From NCBI RefSeq assembly GCF_037893185.1, contig NZ_CP140772.1, positions 1,116,001-1,180,000 on the forward strand: a stretch of DNA of 64,000 nucleotides. The letters are read 5' to 3'. Each line of letters begins with the position of its first letter. Within the stretch, counting starts at the first letter, position 1. The notes beneath the pieces are model-generated. The model was not told the origin of the DNA, ran no database searches, and worked only from the letters and a program-made list of their open reading frames with translations. Positions 55,826 to 64,000 of this stretch are shown here, piece by piece. The stretch comes from Chitinophaga sp. 180180018-3. Lineage in GTDB: Bacteria; Bacteroidota; Bacteroidia; Chitinophagales; Chitinophagaceae. Both the position numbers and the translations under genes were made by a program.

Positions 55826-56095
55826 TTAAATACTATCAACTGAAAAATACATCGCCGTTAACAGGCCTTCAGGCAAACCCAATCTCAAAATACTTAAGAA
55901 CAGCTTTATACTTATCCTATTGCCACTGATTTTTTTCTTGCTCCCTTTTTCAGGCAACAATGCATCAGCTGGAATATTCCAGGTTTTACCAGTGAGGAAG
56001 GCGCCTTTTATTTTACCAGCGGCACAATGATGGCGCACGGTTCTTTCAGGTAGCCCCTATTTCTTTGCAAATTCACTTACTGAGATGTACTTCAT
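55826..56095 (-). pseudogene. Excisionase-like helix-turn-helix gene interrupted by TAG
   Basis: Read on the minus strand from the ATG at 56095 the frame gives MKYISVSEFAKK, then TAG (56059-56057), then GLPERTVRHHCAAGKIKGAF followed by LTGKTWNIPADALLPEKG. This is the small winged helix-turn-helix of excisionase and Fic-associated proteins, where the interrupted position is normally Trp (KKWG-). A single TGG to TAG change explains it. The remaining C-terminal text (about 25 codons) is unlike the family and may also be degraded. The downstream part alone could be read from a GTG at 56038 but would lack the first recognition helix. Confidence 0.65.
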
Positions 56096-56208
56096 ATATT
56101 TCGCTAAAATATGCCGTTACCGGCAATAGAGCAATGAAATTTTGAATTTATTTTTGTATTGTTGCCGATAGAACTATATGGCTAAGCGCCCTTGAAGTAC
56201 ACTTTTAT

Positions 56209-59076
56209 CTAAATCTGATTCAAAAAACTACTCAACGACTGCTCCGTTTGCAGCCCAATCTTTTTCCTGATCCTGTACCGGCTTACTTCCACTCCCCGCA
56301 CCGTAATATTCAGCAGCTGCGCTACCTCCTTGGTCGTTAAATTCAGCTTAATATAAGTACACATCTTTAAATCCGTTTGGGTAAGCTGCGGATATTGCTT
56401 TTTCAGCTTATTCAGAAATCCGTCGTTCAGGTCATCAAAGTGCGCTGCAAACGCATCCCAGTTAGCATTGATCTTTTCCGTATCCCTGATCAGGTCAGTA
56501 ATACTTTTAATGTCATCCTCATTATTAAGGCGCGATACCTTTTCTTTTATCTTCGTTAAAGTATCAGTGTTTTCCATCAGATGCATACTGGTATTGGCCA
56601 ATTCCTTTTTCTGGAGTAATACCTCTTGTTCCAGTTTTTCATTTTGAAGCTTGATGATTTCTTTTTCATTTTTCTCCAGCTCCAATTGATGGATGTACTT
56701 CAGTCTTTTTTGTTCTTCTTCAAATTTTTCCTGCTGGGTCCGCAATTGGTACTTCAGGTATCTGTGTACTAAAAATATCAACCCGGCGAAAATGGCCATA
56801 TAGCCGAGCATGGCCCAGGTAGTTTTATACCAGGGGGCTTTTATGATAAAGCTGTAGGATGCAACAGCGGATTCGGTATGTCTGCTGTCACGCGCTTTTA
56901 TTTTAAAGGTGTAGGTGCCATTTGACAGGTTAGTATAGTCTTTTGCCGTTTTAGCATCCCAGGGCGACCAATCACTATCATAGCCTGTGAGTTGATAACT
57001 ATATTCAATACTCTTCTGAGATTCATATACCGGTGAGCTATATTCAAAATGATAGGCATTGCAGTTAGATGGTAATTGTAGTATTTCCTGGCTGTTGCGA
57101 TATCCGCCAAAGATTGTGCTATCAGCTTTTCCGGTGGTGGTTACCAGGTTTATCCGAACGGTTACCGGAGGTTTTATAGATAAGTATTTTTGATAATCAA
57201 GATGTATGACCCCTCTTTCCGAACCAATAAAAGTATTCCCCGGGTTATAAGGGTAAATATTTTCAAATCCGGGTAACAGCTGACCGGCTAATTCCGGAAA
57301 GTATGTGACCGTATATTTGTTGGCGGAGTCTGTTGGTAGAAGATGCACAACGCCTGTTCCCTTTTCGTTGCAAAACCAGATATTATTTTCCGCGTCTTCC
57401 GCCAGGTATCGCACTTTCATGCCCCCAAAAACATCAGCAAGAAATTTAGAAGGAACAAACCTGTTGGTGGAAGCATTGAATTCGTAAATGCCGTGGACGG
57501 TAGCAAAGAGGATCTGATTTTTTATCTGGAAAATAAAGTTATTCAGGGTAGAAGGCAATCCGTCATTAGCTGTATAGAGATGTGAAGTGTATTTGTTCTT
57601 ATCTTGTGAAAGACGAAAGCGATAAATACCGCGATACGGATGCGAAGCCCACACATCATCACTATGGTCCAATGCCATAAAACGGTATGAATCTTTGAGG
57701 CCGTCCATTTTTCCTTCATCTTTAAAACTGTTCCCTTCATACCGAAGCCGTTTAAGACCGCTATAAGTACCTACTATGATATCCTGTGCAGGATAAACAG
57801 ACGACATGGGCAGGAAGTACCAGCAGCCGGCGCCTCCGGAAAGCATCCTGGCCTCGTTTCCCTGTATATCATAACTTCCTCTGTCGTTGCCCAATAACAG
57901 ATGACCGTTTACTTCTTTAAGGTTCCAGGCTTCGCAATTGTCGGTGTTCTTAACCAGGGAGAAATCTTCTTTCGTTATATGGATATCATTATTATTTTCT
58001 AAAGGAGCAGCATACAATCCGTTTGAAGTAGCTACATAGAGCCTGTTATTAAAAATTCGTGTTGAATAGCCGGGCAGGTTGTTTGTTTTACCTATTTGAA
58101 GATATCTGATGGCGGAGTTGTAACTTATATAGGTGATCCCGCTGTTCAATCCTGTCCATAAGTTTTTGCTGGCATCCGGGAAAACGCTCAGGGCATTGTT
58201 GTTCTGGAGTCCCTGGGTATCGGAAAAGCTTTGCCACACATCGTTTTTTATATTAACGACCACGCAACCGCCGGAGGAAGAGGCCATGACAAATTCAGTA
58301 TCGCTTATTCTGGCAGCATAATTAATGTAGAGGTTATTGGGCCAGCTATTATGTTGCTGAGTGATGGAACCATTGTGTAATATAAAAAGACCATTCGTTC
58401 TGGAGATGATGAAAATACTGTCTTTACTCATTGGAAGTATACCAGCAACGAGCACTCCCGCCAGCTTTTTACCATCGGCTACCGGCACCCACTCATTTTC
58501 ATGAAGTTGTAGTAACCCCGTCACACGGTCTGAAGCATAAAGCTGATCCCCGGCCCGTGCCATGAATAACCATTGGGAATTGGATACATGAACATGAACT
58601 GCGTTGCCATTATACTCAAAAATGCGCTCTTCTGCCTGGAAGAAAACCCTGTTTCCCAGGATGGCAATATGCCATACATCTGCAAACCTTTTATGTTGTT
58701 CCGGAATTTTATCTTTTAAAGAGGTATATGCCAATATGCCATTAAGCCCGGGAGAGAAATAGCCTATTTCATCCTGACCGCCTACATATATTTTCCCATC
58801 ATCACCAACTGCAAGAGACCAGATAACGGTGTTATTGGGCAGTGGATATAATTTCCAGTGACTACCATCGAAAGTTAATAAGCCTTCATTATTGGCAAAA
58901 TACATCACTCCCTGCTTATCTTGTCCGATTTCCCAGGTCTGACTGCCTGCGTGGTAATCAAATTTTGAGTAGTTGACAACAGCCGGAAGCCCCGGACCAT
59001 TTTGCGCATGCACAGGATTACTGCTTATCGAAAATAGCCCAATGAAAAACAGGACAATCGGTAAAATCTTGTTCAT
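56209..59076 (-). CDS. Propeller-sensor transcription regulator with LuxR-type helix-turn-helix
   Basis: 955 residues. A signal peptide (to about 24) is followed by two-component-regulator propeller repeats (about 40-650), a Y_Y_Y domain (about 690-755, YSYQLTGYDSDWSPW), one membrane helix (about 765-785), a long coiled coil (790-860, rich in Glu, Lys and Leu) and a C-terminal LuxR-like DNA-binding domain (about 890-945, TTKEVAQLLNITVRGVEVSR). There is no histidine kinase or receiver domain, so one protein senses in the periplasm and binds DNA directly, as the SusR-like regulators do. It is divergent from the locus-5 SusC gene and probably binds the GTAGTA repeats between them. Confidence 0.92.
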   Translation of the reverse strand: MNKILPIVLFFIGLFSISSNPVHAQNGPGLPAVVNYSKFDYHAGSQTWEIGQDKQGVMYFANNEGLLTFDGSHWKLYPLPNNTVIWSLAVGDDGKIYVGGQDEIGYFSPGLNGILAYTSLKDKIPEQHKRFADVWHIAILGNRVFFQAEERIFEYNGNAVHVHVSNSQWLFMARAGDQLYASDRVTGLLQLHENEWVPVADGKKLAGVLVAGILPMSKDSIFIISRTNGLFILHNGSITQQHNSWPNNLYINYAARISDTEFVMASSSGGCVVVNIKNDVWQSFSDTQGLQNNNALSVFPDASKNLWTGLNSGITYISYNSAIRYLQIGKTNNLPGYSTRIFNNRLYVATSNGLYAAPLENNNDIHITKEDFSLVKNTDNCEAWNLKEVNGHLLLGNDRGSYDIQGNEARMLSGGAGCWYFLPMSSVYPAQDIIVGTYSGLKRLRYEGNSFKDEGKMDGLKDSYRFMALDHSDDVWASHPYRGIYRFRLSQDKNKYTSHLYTANDGLPSTLNNFIFQIKNQILFATVHGIYEFNASTNRFVPSKFLADVFGGMKVRYLAEDAENNIWFCNEKGTGVVHLLPTDSANKYTVTYFPELAGQLLPGFENIYPYNPGNTFIGSERGVIHLDYQKYLSIKPPVTVRINLVTTTGKADSTIFGGYRNSQEILQLPSNCNAYHFEYSSPVYESQKSIEYSYQLTGYDSDWSPWDAKTAKDYTNLSNGTYTFKIKARDSRHTESAVASYSFIIKAPWYKTTWAMLGYMAIFAGLIFLVHRYLKYQLRTQQEKFEEEQKRLKYIHQLELEKNEKEIIKLQNEKLEQEVLLQKKELANTSMHLMENTDTLTKIKEKVSRLNNEDDIKSITDLIRDTEKINANWDAFAAHFDDLNDGFLNKLKKQYPQLTQTDLKMCTYIKLNLTTKEVAQLLNITVRGVEVSRYRIRKKIGLQTEQSLSSFLNQI

Positions 59077-59098
59077 AACTCAGGTACTACCTGCTGAT

Positions 59099-59172
59099 GT
59101 AGTAGTATTGTAGTAGTAGTTTTTGTAGTAAAAATATAGAATTCTGTAGTACGAAGTAGTATTGAAGTAGTA
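59099..59172. promoter_or_regulatory. Phased GTAGTA repeats between the regulator and susC (locus 5)
   Basis: GTAGTA occurs at 59099, 59110, 59125, 59146, 59156 and 59167 (the first two extended to GTAGTAGTA), with an inverse copy in GGTACTACC at 59083-59091. Within this, AGTAGTATTGTAGTAGTA (59101-59118) is repeated at 59155-59172 with one mismatch. Several copies lie 10-11 bp apart, on one face of the helix. They sit 30-100 bp upstream of the susC promoter element and are the likely binding sites of the divergent regulator. Confidence 0.65.
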
Positions 59173-59201
59173 CTTTCTGAACAATTTCTGCCCTGCCACC
59201 C

Positions 59202-59209
59202 TACATTTG
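59202..59209 (+). promoter_or_regulatory. Promoter -7 element TACATTTG for susC (locus 5)
   Basis: Exact TAnnTTTG match 51 bases before the susC ATG. There is no TTG at -33, as expected for a promoter that depends on an activator, and the GTAGTA repeats begin 30 bases upstream. Confidence 0.55.
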
Positions 59210-59260
59210 TTTTTCTGCAATCCACTTATCGAGAAACGAGCCAAAAACTAAATTTTACGT

Positions 59261-62200
59261 ATGAAAAAAAAGTTCTTCAGAATTTTTATCTTCTTTGTAC
59301 TTACTATTATCGGCCATTTTACAACCAATGCTCAAAACAAGTTATTGAAAGGTACCGTGACAGATGACAAAAATGCACCTGTCATAGGAGCCTCAATAGG
59401 TGTAAAAGGTACGGTTATAGGTACCGCTACAAATGAAGTCGGAGCATTTACGCTCTCTGTACCCTCGGGTGCTGACTCTGTTGTTGTATCAGCAATAGGC
59501 TTTCTGAACCGGGTAGTTGCCATCACCGGTGGCACCCTGCATGTCCAACTGACGGCCTCCAGGGCCCAATTGGATGAGATAGTAGTAGTAGGGTACGGCA
59601 CACAGAAAAAAGGGGATCTCACTGCCCCGATTTCAACCGTGAATACAAATGAAATGCTGAAACGCACTACCACTAATCCCATGGAAGCCCTGCAGGGTAG
59701 TGTGCCAGGCGTACAGGTAGTTACCAACGGCGCACCGGGCAGTGCTCCGAATGTTCGTATCAGGGGCGTGGGATCATTTAATAACGAAAATCCACTATAT
59801 GTAGTGGATGGAATGTTCGTAAGCGATATTAGTTTCCTCAACCCTAATGACATTGCCGAGATGTCGATCCTGAAAGACGCATCCGGCGCCGCTATCTATG
59901 GGGTACGTGCCGCTAACGGCGTGGTGCTGATCACCACGAAAAAGGGGAAAACTAATATGAAGACCCGCGTCACCTATAACGGTTATGTAGGCGTCCAGAA
60001 GCCAACCAATGTGCTCAAAATGGCTAACGGGAAACAATATACTGCGTTTTCTCTCGGGCGGCAATCAGCTGCCGATACCGGTACCGTTTTATTATCTTCT
60101 CAACGGTACGGCGGCTCGGGGCTCAACCCAACCACCAGCACCGATTGGTATGATGTTATATTAAGAAAAAGTGCCATGATAACAAATCATGGAATTGACG
60201 TCCAGGGCGGAAGCGACAAGGTGAGTTACTCCATGGGCCTGAACTATACCTATCAGAATGGTATCATGAACGCCCAGAACAATTTTACAAGATACAACGG
60301 CCGCCTGCAACTGGAAGCCAGGGCATTGAGCTGGCTTAAGGTTGGGTTTTCGGCAATTTTCAATAATTCCATTACGTTCACCCCTAACAATGGCGCCTTT
60401 TTGGATGCCTATACAGCCTCGCCTTTATTCCCGGTATACGACAGTGCCAACGTGAATGCCTTCCCGGTTAAATTTACCGCGGCTTCCGTAATAGGCCGGC
60501 CGGACGATAAAAACCCGGCTGCCAGTGCCTATTATAATTATAACAGGTCTAAAGCATTCCAGATATTGCCGACTTTATATGCAGAAGCTAATTTCTGGGA
60601 TAATAAACTCACTTTCAGATCCCAGCTGAGCGAGATATACGGCTCGCTACTGGGAACTCAGTACAGCCCTGCGATGAACCTGGGGCCCGGCGCCGGTTTA
60701 ACGGTATCGCACCTGACTTCTATCCAGGAACGGACTACCAATTATATATTGGATAACCTGCTTACCTACCGCGACAGTAAAGGCTTGCATCACTGGAGCT
60801 TATTACTGGGACAATCGACCCGGGAAGAGCGGTGGCGTCAAACCAAGACCGGAGCGGATAATGTACCAAATGTAGAAGAATCCTGGTATGCCAGTCCGGC
60901 AATAGGAACGCTGAATGCAGCCTATTATGGGGAAGATGGTACCCGCAATGCCGGTATCTCCTATTTTACCCGTGGTACCTACGACTACGATAATAAATAC
61001 CTGCTTACTGCTACCTTCCGCGCTGATGGAAGTTCGAAGTACCAGACAAAATGGGGTTATTTCCCTTCTGTAGGTCTTGGATGGGTAATCAGCCGGGAAG
61101 CCTTTATGAAGCAACAGAAAATCTTCGACTACCTGAAACTCAGGGGTAGCTGGGGGCAGCTGGGTAACGATGGTGTGAGTTCCAATGCCGGATACGCCGT
61201 CGTAAAATCCGGAAATAACAATTCTGCTGTTTTCGGTAGCACAGCCGGAGCCGTCGGGCAATATGTACCCGGTTATACCGTGAACGGATTGTTTACATCT
61301 GTTACCTGGGAAGTGGTAACCGAATGGGATGGCGGTGTTGACTTTGAAATGTTAAAAGGAAGGTTAAAAGGATCTGTCGACTATTACAACAGGCAAACAA
61401 GCAAAGCTGCGCTTAGCAGGCCTATTCCTTTTACATATGGTACTATTTATGGCAACTGGGCTGACATGCAGAACACCGGCTGGGATATTGTGCTGAACTG
61501 GAACGATAAAATAGGAAGTGTAGGATATCAGATTGGGGGTAATATATCTACTTTAAAAAATAAAGTTACCAGCCTGGGATCCCTTCCCAGTTCAACAAGC
61601 GGCTTTCCTGAGTGGACAGCGGAGTTTCCTAATCGCATAGTTGTCGGACAGCCTATCAATTATTTTTACGGATATCAGTTTACCGGCATTTATCAGACGC
61701 AAAAGGAGATAGATGACGATCCGGTTGCGCGGCACTACAATCAAACAGCCGCTAACCCTATAGTGCCTGGTTTCCCCAAGTATAAGGATCAGAATGGTGA
61801 TGGCGTGCTCGATGATAAGGACCGTGTTAATATGGGAAGCTATCTGCCGAAATTTACTTACGGTTTTAATGTAGGGCTTACTTATAAAAACTTCGATTTC
61901 AGTGTGGCATTCCAGGGTGTGTCAGGAAATAAGATATTCAACCTTAACCGTGGACGGCTTTACAAAGCTTCCAGCTCCCTTAACATCGACGAGAAATTTG
62001 CCAGCAACCTCTGGACTGGCCCTGGCTCAACAAATTCATACCCCTCAGCCTATGCATTAGGATCGGGATGGTTTAAAGTAAGTAACTCATTCTTTGTAGA
62101 AAGTGGCGCTTATTTACGCGTGCAGAATATTCAACTGGGATATAATTTCAATGTAGGCAAACAGTCACCTATCGCTATGAGGGTATTTGCTACTGCAGAC

Positions 62201-62344
62201 AGGCCATTTATTTTCACAAAGTATAATGGATTTACTCCTGAAGTGGGTACAAATACAGACCGTGGTTACGCGGTTTCAGGCTATGATGCAAATGTTTACC
62301 CGGTTTCTTCATCTTACAGCTTAGGTGTCAGAGCTACTTTTTAG
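59261..62344 (+). CDS. SusC/RagA-family TonB-dependent outer-membrane transporter (locus 5)
   Basis: 1027 residues. Signal peptide to about 25 (TNAQN), carboxypeptidase-like domain (27-105), TonB region QLDEIVVVGYGTQ, plug with SILKDASGAAIYGVRAANGV, barrel ending in GVRATF. No STN domain, which fits its control by a propeller-LuxR regulator in place of sigma/FecR. SusD follows after 56 bases. No enzyme is visible before the window ends, so the substrate is open. Confidence 0.95.
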   Translation: MKKKFFRIFIFFVLTIIGHFTTNAQNKLLKGTVTDDKNAPVIGASIGVKGTVIGTATNEVGAFTLSVPSGADSVVVSAIGFLNRVVAITGGTLHVQLTASRAQLDEIVVVGYGTQKKGDLTAPISTVNTNEMLKRTTTNPMEALQGSVPGVQVVTNGAPGSAPNVRIRGVGSFNNENPLYVVDGMFVSDISFLNPNDIAEMSILKDASGAAIYGVRAANGVVLITTKKGKTNMKTRVTYNGYVGVQKPTNVLKMANGKQYTAFSLGRQSAADTGTVLLSSQRYGGSGLNPTTSTDWYDVILRKSAMITNHGIDVQGGSDKVSYSMGLNYTYQNGIMNAQNNFTRYNGRLQLEARALSWLKVGFSAIFNNSITFTPNNGAFLDAYTASPLFPVYDSANVNAFPVKFTAASVIGRPDDKNPAASAYYNYNRSKAFQILPTLYAEANFWDNKLTFRSQLSEIYGSLLGTQYSPAMNLGPGAGLTVSHLTSIQERTTNYILDNLLTYRDSKGLHHWSLLLGQSTREERWRQTKTGADNVPNVEESWYASPAIGTLNAAYYGEDGTRNAGISYFTRGTYDYDNKYLLTATFRADGSSKYQTKWGYFPSVGLGWVISREAFMKQQKIFDYLKLRGSWGQLGNDGVSSNAGYAVVKSGNNNSAVFGSTAGAVGQYVPGYTVNGLFTSVTWEVVTEWDGGVDFEMLKGRLKGSVDYYNRQTSKAALSRPIPFTYGTIYGNWADMQNTGWDIVLNWNDKIGSVGYQIGGNISTLKNKVTSLGSLPSSTSGFPEWTAEFPNRIVVGQPINYFYGYQFTGIYQTQKEIDDDPVARHYNQTAANPIVPGFPKYKDQNGDGVLDDKDRVNMGSYLPKFTYGFNVGLTYKNFDFSVAFQGVSGNKIFNLNRGRLYKASSSLNIDEKFASNLWTGPGSTNSYPSAYALGSGWFKVSNSFFVESGAYLRVQNIQLGYNFNVGKQSPIAMRVFATADRPFIFTKYNGFTPEVGTNTDRGYAVSGYDANVYPVSSSYSLGVRATF

Positions 62345-62400
62345 GTAAAACTAAAAGGTGGTTCATCGATATCTGTTAGAGAAATTTAAAAAAGAAAAAC

Positions 62401-63936
62401 ATGAGAAGTTATATATCAATATTAATTACAGTAGTACTGTTATCTTCCGGCTGCTCCAAGTTCCTGGATCGTCCAAAGGAAAACCAGCCTCAGATAGCCA
62501 CTGTCAACTATTCCGATTTGTCGCAGATGTACCAGCCGGTATCAGGCGTTTATAGAACAGCCTCCAGCGGTACTTTTGGGAAATGGATCAGTATTGCCAT
62601 CCGGTCGGAGCGAAGTGATGATATAGAACCCGGGAATGATGACGCTGGCCAGGTAGGTATCCATAATTTTCAAACTGATGTAACTGTAAAAAGTTACTGG
62701 GGCATTAATGATATGTGGATCAGTATGTATGCGGTGGTGATGGGCGCTAACAACGCGCTGGTGGAATTGGAAAAATTTGGAAAAAATATTCCTGCCGGCG
62801 ATGCGGCCAAAAACAAGCAGCTGGCGCAATACCAGGCGGAAGTTCGTTTCTTCAGGGCGCTTGCCCAGTTTTGGCTTTGCCGCAGTTACGGGGCCGTACC
62901 TATACTTGGTATAGAAACTACCGATCCCGCCAAACTGGGTGATGCTACAAAAAGTAGTGTGGAAGATGTAAATAAGTACATTATCTCAGAAATGGATTTC
63001 TGCATCGCGAACCTGGAAGATGCCAGGCCTAATGCAGCCGTACATATGGGAGGCGTTACCAAATACACCGCTTTAATGTTAAAGGCCAAGGCTGCTATGG
63101 ACCTGGCTGGTAACAATAATGGCAGTCAATATTGGGATGTGGTATTGGATTGTACTAACCAGATTGTCAACAGCGGCCAGTTCTCTTTATTCAGCGATTA
63201 TTACCAGTTGTTTAAAAGGCCTGGTAAATTATGTGATGAGGCCATTTTGGAATTGCAATATTCCGATTTCGGCAAGGCGACCGGCGACGTGGTGAATTCC
63301 GGCGGCGTAGGCGAAGAATGGGGAAATTTCTTTTTCTTCCAGGGTCCTGAAAACACCTATAGCCCGGTGATTACCGGTCCGGGTTGGATGGTGCCCACAC
63401 AAAAGGCAGTCGATTTCCTGAAATCACGTAACGACAGTATCCGTTTAAAAACAGCCATTCAGTATTGCGGCATCAATGGAGATCCTTCTACTTATGCTGT
63501 TACACCCGATGGGGATACCATATCCGGCAACGCATCAAGAAAGAAATACTTTAATGGAAAGGCCTATTTCCCCCGCTCGCAAATGACGCCCGACAGGATA
63601 GATTTTTATGGATCCAATAACAATATCCGGATAATGCGTTATGCCGAAGCATTATTGATGAATGCTGAAGCAAAGATCCGCAAAGGACAAAATGGAGACG
63701 CCCAGGTAAACCTGGTAAGGAACCGGGCAAAACTGGCCTCCATCTCCAATGTTACCCTGACGCAATTACTGGACGAACGCCATGCCGAACTGATATGCGA
63801 ATGGTGGGGCGAAAGATTCAATGACCTGTTGAGAACAGATCAGGCAGCCACTGTGCTGAAGGGTTTTGTAAAGGGACAAAGTGAATACATTCCTGTTCCG
63901 CAGGCGCAGGAAGACGTAAATCCGAAGCTCAAGTAA
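62401..63936 (+). CDS. SusD/RagB-family nutrient-binding lipoprotein (locus 5)
   Basis: 511 residues with lipobox SSGC (Cys18). SusD features: YQAEVRFFRALAQFWLCRSYG, RIMRYAEALLMNAEAKIRKG and DERHAELICEWWGERFNDLL. It follows susC and precedes a further gene that starts 40 bases after its stop at the window edge. Confidence 0.95.
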   Translation: MRSYISILITVVLLSSGCSKFLDRPKENQPQIATVNYSDLSQMYQPVSGVYRTASSGTFGKWISIAIRSERSDDIEPGNDDAGQVGIHNFQTDVTVKSYWGINDMWISMYAVVMGANNALVELEKFGKNIPAGDAAKNKQLAQYQAEVRFFRALAQFWLCRSYGAVPILGIETTDPAKLGDATKSSVEDVNKYIISEMDFCIANLEDARPNAAVHMGGVTKYTALMLKAKAAMDLAGNNNGSQYWDVVLDCTNQIVNSGQFSLFSDYYQLFKRPGKLCDEAILELQYSDFGKATGDVVNSGGVGEEWGNFFFFQGPENTYSPVITGPGWMVPTQKAVDFLKSRNDSIRLKTAIQYCGINGDPSTYAVTPDGDTISGNASRKKYFNGKAYFPRSQMTPDRIDFYGSNNNIRIMRYAEALLMNAEAKIRKGQNGDAQVNLVRNRAKLASISNVTLTQLLDERHAELICEWWGERFNDLLRTDQAATVLKGFVKGQSEYIPVPQAQEDVNPKLK

Positions 63937-63976
63937 TTTAACATCAAATCGTTTTTAAGCATCGCAATTATAGTAA

Positions 63977-64000
63977 ATGAAAAAAATCAGCGTTTATACA
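63977..64000 (+). CDS. Start of a further locus-5 gene (3' end outside window)
   Basis: An ATG at 63977 opens MKKISVYT and runs to the window end. The lysine-rich start looks like a signal peptide, and the 40-base distance from susD fits a third gene of the same operon. Eight codons do not allow a function. Confidence 0.4.

Noticed and set aside
56148..56155. TATTTTTG on the plus strand as a promoter
   Set aside because: Matches TAnnTTTG but no plus-strand gene follows before 59261; expected by chance in AT-rich DNA.

Overview
The window looks like chromosome of a Bacteroidota member, most likely of the Chitinophagaceae and close to Chitinophaga. I base this on five SusC/SusD outer-membrane uptake pairs in 64 kb, two ECF sigma/FecR pairs, a type IX secretion sorting tail, a propeller-LuxR hybrid regulator, TlpA-type thioredoxins with DUF4369, and promoter elements of the Bacteroidota form TAnnTTTG. 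The genus is an inference; no rRNA gene is present. I saw no tRNA, rRNA, CRISPR array or prophage.

Layout. 1-8280 (+): the end of a polysaccharide utilisation locus (cut-off six-hairpin glycosidase, GH78 alpha-L-rhamnosidase, SusC, SusD). 8401-10286: a decayed IS1182-type transposase and an AT-rich AAA+ ATPase of the DUF234 type, which looks like an acquired patch. 10474-12212: a DinB-fold protein and an MDR oxidoreductase facing each other across a 57-bp perfect inverted repeat. 12428-17042 (-): a SusC/SusD pair without enzymes, preceded by a LacI-type double operator. 17568-18608 (+): an MgtC-family protein behind short leader reading frames. 18717-22884 (-): TPR protein, AraC regulator and MFS transporter. 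23034-24800: small exported proteins and a DUF218 protein.

24940-45429 (+) is the most interesting block: ECF sigma factor, FecR anti-sigma factor, STN-bearing SusC, SusD, a lipoprotein resembling the zinc metallohydrolase lipoproteins of uptake loci but lacking HExxH, an M1 metallopeptidase, an S41 (Prc) protease, two TlpA-type thioredoxins, a GldA-like ABC ATPase, a fused GldF-GldG-like permease, and two tandem MutS-like ATPases without a mismatch-recognition domain. Three separate intergenic positions (before fecR, before the S41 gene and before the ABC gene) carry the same bipartite sequence, TTCACCCTTTT and TTGCC, with exactly 15 bases between TTCACCC and TTGCC. I read this as the promoter of the local ECF factor, which would make the whole 20-kb block one regulon: uptake, peptide cleavage, redox proteins, ABC transport and a MutS-like ATPase pair.

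45579-55662 (+) is a second ECF/FecR/STN-SusC/SusD locus with a type IX-secreted beta-helix protein. 55826-56095 (-) is an excisionase-like helix-turn-helix gene broken by one TAG codon. 56209-64000 is a third regulated locus: a propeller/Y_Y_Y/LuxR regulator divergent from a SusC/SusD pair, with phased GTAGTA repeats between them. Three unrelated long perfect hairpins (10970-11098, 12331-12405, 24794-24882) form a dispersed repeat family whose inner sequences differ while each stays perfectly self-complementary; two of them supply the stop codon of a neighbouring gene.
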